This document shows positions 1-8,059 of a stretch of DNA of 64,000 nucleotides, piece by piece. This stretch comes from Brachypodium distachyon (lineage: Eukaryota > Streptophyta > Magnoliopsida > Poales > Poaceae). Location: the NCBI RefSeq assembly GCF_000005505.3, contig NC_016134.3:20908584-20972583 (forward strand). The letters are read 5' to 3'. The position numbers and the translations under genes are program-made. The notes beneath the pieces are model-generated. The model ran no database searches and was not told where the DNA came from. It saw nothing but the letters and a program-made list of their open reading frames with translations. Position 1 is the stretch's first letter; every line of letters begins with the position of its first letter.

Positions 1-784
1 AGCCTATCAAATCTACTTTCCAACAAATCAAACGGCACATGATTCGGAGCTTGCTAGAGAAAGATATCACGAATTAAAGTTGAATCCGATTTGGGTCCGA
101 GCTGTCAGGAGACCCGAATTTGTTTTAATCACCCAGGCCGCATCCGGAGTCCAAATCAAGCAAACAAGTACTTGTTGGAAAGGTAATTACAAGACCTTTC
201 CAACAGATCTGGCCCCATCAAGAGATTCGACTTTTGCTGACCGTGGCGGACAAAACAAGCTGACGGATCTGTTTTTCTGTTTTCCTAAAGAGTTGTAGTT
301 TGTTAGGAAAGTTAGAGATAGAGTTGGATTTCGGACTCCTTATTCAAGGTGGACGAAAATATCTTTCCCTCCTCCTTTATATACCCCATGAGCCCCCCTA
401 AGGAGCCTTGGGTTTTGTTTAGTTAAAAGTTAGCCATCGCTACTACTTCGTGTAATCGCGTGCGTCGGTTAGACCACCTGTTTTACCGCTTTCGGAACCC
501 CAACTTATCGTCTCGTTGAGACATTGGTTTGATATAGTATATTCGCAATTTTAGATTGCATCCGCTATTTATCTTGTTCTTGCTTGTTCTTCGATTGCTT
601 GCAGGAACAAAGACCTTCGTGGTCATGTTGATCGTGCCCCCGCGTGATCAATAATCCTTTGGAGTTGGTGTATCGATTGCTAAGGCGCTGCCTCCTAGGC
701 CGTAGTCGGATCGTCAACGTCACCTCCTACCCAAATCGAGAGTTACCAATCTCATCGAAAGATCGGGCCACCCGTCCCATATCA
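1..784 (+). mobile_element. LTR of a non-autonomous CRM-like Ty3/Gypsy element (start lies outside window)
   Basis: The sequence from base 1 matches the LTR at 3993-4973 from its position 4218 onward, so roughly the first 225 bp lie outside the window. It ends in ...CATATCA just before a tRNA-Met primer-binding site. It contains a TATA box, the R-U5 part shared with the autonomous element at 7386-14090, and the coding tail of the upstream copy's gag-like ORF (open at 80-298). Relative to LTR 3993-4973 it keeps about 24 bp near 270-294 that the latter has lost. It is the 5' LTR of the element whose ORF is at 2281-4491. Confidence 0.85.
376..385 (+). promoter_or_regulatory. LTR TATA box
   Basis: TTTATATACC lies about 400 bp before the LTR end, followed by a C-rich CCCCATGAGCCCCCC stretch. 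The same arrangement is kept in the LTRs near 4570, 32298 and 43249, and in the autonomous element near 7790 on the minus strand. It probably drives element transcription. The start site was not determined. Confidence 0.6.
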
Positions 785-786
785 CG

Positions 787-798
787 TGGTATCAGAGC
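787..798 (+). promoter_or_regulatory. Primer-binding site (tRNA-Met type)
   Basis: TGGTATCAGAGC lies two bases after the LTR end (784). It is the canonical initiator-tRNA-Met complementary site of plant LTR retroelements and fixes the LTR/internal boundary. Confidence 0.9.
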
Positions 799-2280
799 TT
801 AAGGTTGCTCGGTGAGATTTTTCCAGTTTATCCGTAGTTTAGATCTGTTTTTACCTATCGTCCAGAAAAAGCCAAACAAAAATTAGAATTAGTTACCTTG
901 TCCAAGAACCAATCTGAGCCTTGCAATTTTCACATTAGTATTTGCATTGTTGAATCTTTGCTGCATTAATCGTGTCGAGTTGCTAGATTAGATTGGATCG
1001 TTTTTCAGATTTTTTCTACTAGATCGAACTTGCTTTTGGTTTTCTTGTTCTTCGTGTGACGCAGGTTTCCTTCATCAATCTTCCGCCGCCAAACTTCCAG
1101 TCACACCACCGCCATAATCTTCCGCCGCCACCATATCTTCCACCGAGTCCCTCTTCGAGTCCTACACCGAGTCCCTCTTCCGCGAGTTCGAGTCCGAGTC
1201 CAATCAAGAGTGCTTTTGGAAAGTGTTTCATAATAGATCGAATTTTGTTTAGAGATCAAGTTGTTCGGAAAGTTGTGAAAAAAAAAGAATGGAAAGAAAA
1301 AAAAAAGGAAGAAAGAAAGAAAAAAAACGAAAAAAAAAGAGAAAGAGTTCAAGTCAGTTTCGGACCCGAGTCCGAGTAGAATTTTAGTTTCGGGTGGGTT
1401 TGACCCGTGTTCAGTAAAACGGACGTATCTTTTGTATACCAACTCAGATTTGGACATTTTTTGACTTTTTGGAAAACTCACAACGAAGCGCATCAGGAAA
1501 TATCTAGGGCGTTGCCCTACACTTTGACCCTCAAATTCGGCCTCTAAGGTGGACTTTTCGAGCTCCAAAGTTTCTGCACCCGTTTTACGGCACCGGGGAA
1601 GCGCAGTATATCTCAGTTTTCTCCACCGTCCGACCTCCGTTTCGAGTGATCTTACACTTGTTGGAAAGCTTGTTTCCATACGCTTCTAACCCATATTTTC
1701 TCATATTTTTCTGAATTTTTCCTACTGCAGCCTTTGCGGTTCTTCGACAGACCGACGTACAGTTTTCCGGTCCTTCTTTTGCATGAGTTTCTGGGGTTAA
1801 AAAAAAAAAGAAGAAGAAAAGAATAAGAAGCCAAACAGAAGGCCACAAAAAGAAAAAAGAAGAAAAACATCCCAGGGATTTACTTGTTGTGCCATCTTTT
1901 GATCTTTCTATCCTATCTTCTTCAGTATCTAGGCTTAGATTATTTCTGTAATTCGTTCTTATCGACTCCAGCAGATAGGACTAGCATTATTGAGCATATT
2001 TTCAACTTTGCATTGCTGATTTGATTATTTGCTATTCTTTGCTACTCACAAAAGCCTCCAAGCTCCACAGATTCTACACCTAGGTTGGTTTGTTACCGAG
2101 GCATCGATACATTTAATCTTCGGAGGGCTTGGTCACGCCGCTGGCCATCACCTTCCTATTTTGCATGGTAAGAACTTGTAAGAACTTGATTTTTAGCTTG
2201 AGAGTTGAGCGACTTGTAGCCACATCCTATTAGTTGATAGGAACATATTCCTGTGTTTTGTTTCTTGTCTTATACTAACC
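799..2280 (+). other. Retroelement 5' leader (non-coding)
   Basis: This is an untranslated leader of ~1.5 kb between PBS and gag-like ATG. It contains CGAGTC-rich 24 bp tandem units (about 1140-1205), an A/G-rich tract (about 1278-1345) and a second A/G tract near 1798-1865. The part from about 1380 on is clearly homologous, in reverse complement, to the leader of the autonomous element (13141-14090). ORFs here (1056-1379 and minus-strand 1101-1679, 1585-1848) are low-complexity and not supported as genes. Confidence 0.7.
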
Positions 2281-4491
2281 ATGACAGGACTTACACAAAG
2301 GATGGAAAATAGGCCTATGCTATCAAGTGACCGACATGAGCGTTTTTCACCACATCCATCCTCCTCGTCTCTTGTTGACATTGGCAAGGAAAAGGTATAT
2401 CGCAATCCTTGTAATGTCACTAATTGTTTTGGACCTTTCTTTGATGGAAATAATGATGCTGAAGCTTATATTGATTGGGAAATAGCTCTAATTGAGCAAT
2501 TCACATGCTTCCATGTACTAGATAGTCGTAAGGTCCAAATTGCTAGTAGTAGATTTCGTTTTGATGCATTATCGTGGTGGAGTGAGATAGTTAGAGAAAA
2601 CAAAATACCTCACACTTGGATTGATATGAAGAAAATCATGAGAGAAAAATATGTTCCTCCAAGTTATGCTTATGAGTTGCGTTCCAAATTACGACGTTTG
2701 ACACAAGATGATAAAACTGTTGATGATTACTACCATGAGTTCCAAATTTTAACCTTGCGATCTGGTTTAGATGAAACCGAACAAAGAAAAATGGATAGGT
2801 TTTATTATGGGCTTAATTTTGAAATTTGTTACGTGATTGAATATGGGGATTACGACTCTCTATTGTGTTTGCTTAATCTTGCTCGTGAAGCTGAGAGGAA
2901 GTTAGAAGGAAGGTATAATACAAATGAGGCGAGCCCACAAGGTAATGTTACAGAGGTTTGTGTTGCTGAACTAAATATGACGTGTATTGAAATAAATGAG
3001 ATATTTGATGAACATGCTGCCCCTTGTAAAACTGTTGATTTACTTGCCGATTTGAGCACACCCATTGATTCAAATGATAATGATAAAGATGATTGTGTTG
3101 CTGAACAAAATATGACATGTGATGAAATAAATGAGATACCCGTTGAATTTTCTGCACCATGTGAAATTGTTGATTTACATGCTGATTTGAGCGCACCCAT
3201 TGATTCAAATGATAATGATTTATGTGATGAGTTACCTGCTGTCTTGGAACAGACTTGTGACGCGATGATTAAATTTGATTTATGTTGCATTGAATTAATT
3301 AAACATGAAGAAGTGTTTCCTATGGTTCCGCCTAATAATTCTTTGTGTTCTATTAAACTTGATGCACCTATATATTTGTCACATGCAATGGATAAAGGTT
3401 CTGAGTTAACAATTTCAAAATCTTTTGCTAATGCCCATGGATACACTATTCAATTAATTGGAGAACATGACGTGAACAATAAATTTTGGGTGCATCAGAT
3501 TTGCATTGCTTGTGATAACTTTCTTGATTTGAGAGAAAATAATATGTTGCATATGCTTAACCATTTTGATATGACCTCCAATATTGATGTTGATTATTTG
3601 CCAATTAGTTCTTTACACGATCGATCGAATATTAGTGCTTTGACATGCTCTAAATTTCAGCATCTTGTAGTAACTAATTTGGGTAACATTATTAATTATT
3701 ATTCTCCAGTGTTGGGATGGTATAATGGTGAGCGGTGCAAACCAAATACAAGATATTGTTTCACTTATATATGCAAAACATATTGTCAATCTTCTTGCTG
3801 GAATGATATTCATGATGATTGTGTGACTAATTATCTCATGAGATTGTGTTATAAAACATTAATTGTGCAACATGGGAGTGGAGTTAAAAATAACGATATA
3901 TACATATACCATGCGCATACCTTGTCTCTTTCGTTAGCATATTTTCAGCATAAACGACGCCGAGGACGGCTTTCCTTTCAAGAAAGTGAGGATGATATGG
4001 ACATGCTAACCATGGATACGACCATTAGAACCCTAATTGTTGGTGTCTCTAATAATTATAATCAGGTGAATTCAATTACAAAATGTTTTCAATATGTTAC
4101 TTGCAAAGAGGCGGAGCTACTATCTTGTGTAATCTTATTATGTAGGCATCTTATTGAACTTTACAAGTCCAAAGTGAAGATGAAGTGTTATAGCCTGCAA
4201 AGGGAGATTCAAAGTGAAGCCTATCAAATCTACTTTCCAACAAATCAAACGGCACATGATTCGGAGCTTGCTAGAGAAAGATATCACGAATTAAAGTTGA
4301 ATCCGATTCGGGTCCGAGCTGTCAGGAGACCCGAATTTGTTTTAATCACCCAGGCCACATCCGGAGTCCAAATCAAGCAAACAAGTACTTGTTGGAAAGG
4401 TAATTACAAGACCTTTCCAACGGTTCTGGCCCCATCAAGAGATTCGACTCGTGCTGACCGTGGCGGACAAAACAAGCTGTCGGATCTGTAG
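2281..4491 (+). CDS. Gag-like protein of a non-autonomous centromeric-type retroelement, with unknown C-terminal region
   Basis: This is an intact 736-codon ORF starting at ACC-ATG-ACA just after the leader. Residues ~58-213 form a retrotransposon Gag domain (DAEAYIDWE, ALSWWSE, TVDDYYHEF, LDETEQRKMDRF). It parallels, motif by motif, the Gag domain of the autonomous element in this window ([25 protein letters not shown]). There is no CCHC knuckle, protease, RT, RNase H or integrase. Residues ~227-316 are acidic and hold a 45-residue tandem duplication (DNA 2959 and 3094, offset 135 bp). Residues 486-514 form a Cys/His cluster, C-X6-C-X4-C-X3-C-X3-C-X4-H-X2-C. The ORF crosses into the 3' LTR at codon ~571 and stops at 4489-4491, where the LTR has lost ~24 bp. 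Other copies read further. Function beyond Gag is unknown; mobilisation in trans is inferred. Confidence 0.8.
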   Translation: MTGLTQRMENRPMLSSDRHERFSPHPSSSSLVDIGKEKVYRNPCNVTNCFGPFFDGNNDAEAYIDWEIALIEQFTCFHVLDSRKVQIASSRFRFDALSWWSEIVRENKIPHTWIDMKKIMREKYVPPSYAYELRSKLRRLTQDDKTVDDYYHEFQILTLRSGLDETEQRKMDRFYYGLNFEICYVIEYGDYDSLLCLLNLAREAERKLEGRYNTNEASPQGNVTEVCVAELNMTCIEINEIFDEHAAPCKTVDLLADLSTPIDSNDNDKDDCVAEQNMTCDEINEIPVEFSAPCEIVDLHADLSAPIDSNDNDLCDELPAVLEQTCDAMIKFDLCCIELIKHEEVFPMVPPNNSLCSIKLDAPIYLSHAMDKGSELTISKSFANAHGYTIQLIGEHDVNNKFWVHQICIACDNFLDLRENNMLHMLNHFDMTSNIDVDYLPISSLHDRSNISALTCSKFQHLVVTNLGNIINYYSPVLGWYNGERCKPNTRYCFTYICKTYCQSSCWNDIHDDCVTNYLMRLCYKTLIVQHGSGVKNNDIYIYHAHTLSLSLAYFQHKRRRGRLSFQESEDDMDMLTMDTTIRTLIVGVSNNYNQVNSITKCFQYVTCKEAELLSCVILLCRHLIELYKSKVKMKCYSLQREIQSEAYQIYFPTNQTAHDSELARERYHELKLNPIRVRAVRRPEFVLITQATSGVQIKQTSTCWKGNYKTFPTVLAPSRDSTRADRGGQNKLSDL

Positions 4492-4973
4492 TTTGTTAGG
4501 AAAGTTAGAGATAGAGTTGGATTTCGGACTCCTTATTCAAGGTGGACGAAAAATATCTCTCCCTCCTCCTTTATATACCCCATGAGCCCCCCTAAGGAGC
4601 CTTGGGTTTTGTTTAGTTAAAAGTTAGCCATCGCTACTACTTCGTGTAATCGCGTGTGTCGGTTAGACCACCTGTTTTACCGCTTTCGGAACCCCATCGT
4701 CTCGTTGAGACATTGGTTTGATATAGTATATTCGCAATTTTAGATTGCATCCGCTATTTATCTTGTTCTTGCTTGTTCTTTGATTGCTTGCAGGAACAAA
4801 GACCTTCATGGTCAGGTTGATCGTGCCCCCGCGTGATCAATAACCCTTTGGAGTTGGTGTATCGATTGCTAAGGCGCTGCCTCCTAGGCCGTAGTCGGAT
4901 CGTCAACGTCACCTCCTACCCAAATCGAGAGTTACCAATCTCATCGAAAGATCGGGCCACCCGTCCCATATCA
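3993..4973 (+). mobile_element. LTR shared between two tandem non-autonomous elements
   Basis: The LTR starts TGATATGGACATG directly after a purine-rich tract (AGAAAGTGAGGA) and ends CATATCA before a PBS. The start is corroborated at 42618, where satellite sequence abuts exactly this TGATATGG. The length is 981 bp. It is the 3' LTR of the copy with ORF 2281-4491 and the 5' LTR of the copy with ORF 6205-7385, so the two elements share it. The TATA box lies at about 4570. Confidence 0.85.
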
Positions 4974-4975
4974 CG

Positions 4976-4987
4976 TGGTAGCAGAGC
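4976..4987 (+). promoter_or_regulatory. Primer-binding site with one mismatch
   Basis: TGGTAGCAGAGC has a T-to-G change at the sixth base of the standard TGGTATCAGAGC. It follows the LTR end by two bases. The change may lower priming by tRNA-Met or simply mark decay of this copy. Confidence 0.8.
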
Positions 4988-6204
4988 TTAAGGTTGCTCG
5001 GTGAGATTTTTCCAGTTTATCCGTAGTTTAGATCTGTTTTTACCGAGTCCTACACCGAGTCCCTCTTCGAGTCCTACACCGAGTCCCTCTTCGAGTTCTA
5101 CGTCGAGTCGGCAAGTAATAGTTTTCAGCCGCGAGTTCGAGTCCGAGTCCAATAAGGAGTGCTTTTGGAAAGTGTTTCATCATAGATCGAATTTTGTTTA
5201 GAGATCAAGTTGTTTGGAAAGTTGAAAAAAAAAAGAAAGGAAAGAAAAAAAAAGAAAAAAAAAAGAGAAAGAGTTCGAGTCAGTTTCGGACCCGAGTCCG
5301 AGTATAATTTTAGTTTCAGGTGGGTTTGACCCGTTTTCAGTAAAACCGGCGTATCTTTTGCGTACCAACTCGGATTTGGACGTTCTTGGACTTTTTGGAA
5401 AGCTCACGACGAGGCGCATCAGGAAATATCTAGGGCGGTGCCCTGCACTTTGACCCTCAAATTCGGTTTGTAAGGTGGACTTTTGGAGCTTCCAAGTTTC
5501 TGCATCCGTTTTCCGGCGTCGCTGCAGCCCGGTGTTTCTCAGTTTTCTCCACCGTCCGACATCCGTTTTGAGTGATCTTGCCCTTGCTGGAAAGCTTGTG
5601 TCGATACCCTTCTAAACTATATTTTTTGCATATTTTTCTGAATTTTTCTTACTGCAGCCTTTGCTGTTTTTCGACAGACCGACGTACAGTTTTCCGGTCT
5701 TTCTTTTGCGTGAGTTTCTGGGGTTAAAAAAGAAAAAAAGAAGAAGAAAAGAATAAGAAGCCAAACAGAAGGCCACAAAAAGAAAAAAAAAAGAAAAAAA
5801 ATCCCAGGGATTTACTTGTTGTGCCATCTTTCTATCCTACCTTCTTCAGTATCTAGGCTTAGATTATTTCTATAATTCGTTCTTATCGACTCCAGCAGCT
5901 AGGACTAGCAGTATTGAGCATATTCTCAACTTTGCATTGCTGATTTGATTATTTGTTATTCCTTACTACTCACAAAAGCCTCCAAGCTCCACAGATTCTA
6001 CACCTAGGTTGGTTTGTTACCGAGGCATCGATACATTTAATATTCGGAGGGCTTGGTCAGGCCGCTGGCAATCACCTTCCTGTTTTGCATGGTAAGAACT
6101 TGTAGGAACTTGATTTTTAGCTTGAGAGTTGAGCGACTTGTAGCCACATCCTAGTAGTTGATAGGAACATATTACTGTGATTTGTTTCTTGTTTTCTACT
6201 AACC
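4988..6204 (+). other. Retroelement 5' leader with internal deletion
   Basis: This is homologous to 799-2280, but about 300 bp is missing at ~5044, where GATCTGTTTTTACC joins directly to the CGAGTC repeat block. The 24 bp CGAGTC units lie at about 5045-5110 and the A/G tract at about 5225-5272. The rest collinearly leads to the gag-like ATG at 6205. Confidence 0.75.
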
Positions 6205-7385
6205 ATGACAGGACTCACACGAAGCATGGCAACTAGACCGATGCTATCCCGTGACCACGATGAGTGCTTTTCACCACGGCCATCCTCCACGTCTCTTGTT
6301 GATAATGCCACGGCAACGGTACAAAACAATCCTTCTAATACAATTAAATTGTGTGTACCTTTCTTTGAGGGGGAAAATGATGCTGAAACATATATAGATT
6401 GGGAGCTAGCTTTAACTGAACAATTCACATGCTTCCATGTACTAGGTAGTCGTAAGGTCCAAATTGCTAGTAGTAAATTTCGTTTTGATGCATTATCATG
6501 GTGGTGTGAGATAGTTAGAGAAAACAAAATACCTGACATTTGGATTGATATGAAGAAAATCATGAGAGAAAAATATGTTGCTCCAAGTTATGCTTATGAG
6601 TTGCGTTCCAAATTACGACGTTTGACATAAGATGATAAAACTGTTGATGATTACTACCATGAGTTCCAAATTTTAACCTTGCGATCTGGTTTAGATGAAA
6701 CCGAACAAAGAAAAATGGATAGGTTTTATTGTGGGCTTAACTTTGATATTTCTTACATAATTGAATACGGAAAATACGACTCTCTATTGTGTTTACTTAA
6801 TCTTGCTCGTGAAGCGGAGAGGAAATTGGAGAGAAGGTGTACAAGAAACGTGTTGAGCCTACAAGGTAATGATAAAGATGATTGTGTTGCTGAACAAAAT
6901 ATGACATGTGATGAAATAAATGAGATACCCGTTGAATTTTCTGCACCATGGGAAATTGTTGATTTACATGCTGATTTGAGTGCACCTACTGCTGAAATTA
7001 ATTCTTCTAATGATTTGAGTGCACATATTAATTTTGATATTGATGAGAATGAATCATGTGAGGAAATAACTAATGTTTTGGGAGAAACATGTGATGTAGA
7101 TAAATTTGGTTTAGGTTGTGTTGACTTAATTACACATGGAGTGATTGAGAACGATCCACCTATTAATTCTTTGTGTTATATTGCACTTGATAGTCCCATG
7201 TATTTGTCGCATGCAATGGATAAACTGTGTGAGTTAACAATTTCGAAATCTTTTGCTGTTCATGGATACACAATTCATTTAATTGGACAACATGATGTGA
7301 ACAATAACATTTTGGTGCATGAGATTTGCATTACTTGTGATAATTTTCCTCTCTTGGGAGAAAAGAAATTTTTGCACATGCTTAA
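6205..7385 (+). pseudogene. Gag-like ORF of a non-autonomous element, broken by a stop and by an insertion
   Basis: The reading frame is the same as in the intact copy at 2281. It starts MTGLTRSMATRP and keeps the Gag motifs WELALTEQF, ALSWWCE and LDETEQRKMDRF. A TAA at 6628-6630 replaces the CAA seen in the sister copies (LTQDDK context). After it the same frame stays open (6679 on). The acidic region has one copy of the 45-residue unit, unlike ORF 2281-4491. The frame ends at 7385, within LHMLN, where the minus-strand autonomous element is inserted. The few codons beyond belong to that element's LTR. Confidence 0.85.
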
Positions 7386-8059
7386 TGATAGCCTCGAGGG
7401 TGTCCCGATCTTTCGATGAGATACCTAATTATCGATTTGGTAGGAGGTGACGTTGACGATCCGACTACAACCTAGGAGGCAGCGCCTTAGCGATCGATAC
7501 ACCAACTCCAGAAGGTTATTGATCCCGCGGGGGCACGATCAACCTGACCACGAAGGTCTTTGTTCCTGCAAGCAATCGAAGAACAAGCAAGAACAAGATG
7601 AAAAGCAATCTGAAATTGCGAATAGGAGATATGAAGGTTCACGAATCTGAATACTCAATATAGTTGGAGTCTTGATGACGGTAAAACAGGTGGTCTAACC
7701 GACACACGCGATTACACGAAAGTAGCAAAGGCTAAACTTTATCTAATCAAAACCCAAGGCTCCATGGGGGGGCTCATGGGGTATAAATAGGAGGGGAACT
7801 AGGTGGTTTTCGGACAGGCCCTTGAGGGACTCCGAAACGGCCTAGGAATCCTCCTAAAACACAACGAAAACATCTAAAAATTGGCTGGACCCTATTATAT
7901 GGCCTTAGGCCCAATAAAACAAGGTTATAACCCTCATCTTTGGCCCATAGATACCCATTGGAGGGAGAATCCTCCACTTGGCCGAAATCCCATTGATGAA
8001 GAGGATGCGGCCTTCTTCTCATCTCTCGTTATGGCGGTTTCAATGTTCTGAAATCATCA
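7386..8059 (-). mobile_element. 3' LTR of the autonomous CRM-like element
   Basis: Read on the minus strand it begins TGATGATTTCAGAAC and ends GGCTATCA, 674 bp long. The R-U5 half (about 7386-7790) is homologous to the LTRs of the non-autonomous copies, whereas the U3 (about 7790-8059) is unrelated to theirs. The gag-pol stop (8029-8031) lies ~30 bp inside the LTR. Confidence 0.8.
7778..7791 (-). promoter_or_regulatory. LTR TATA box (minus strand)
   Basis: The plus strand reads GGGGTATAAATAGG, i.e. CCTATTTATACCCC on the element strand. It sits at the same place relative to the CCCCATGAGCCCCCC stretch as the TATA box of the non-autonomous LTRs. Confidence 0.6.

Noticed and set aside
79..298. 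Separate 72-codon gene near the window start
   Set aside because: It is the LTR-encoded C-terminal part of a gag-like ORF whose start lies outside the window.
1101..1679. Minus-strand ORF of 192 codons (similar ones at 39226-39945 and 47187-47603)
   Set aside because: These are translations of A/G-rich tracts and 24 bp repeats in the retroelement leader, giving low-complexity Phe/Ser runs.
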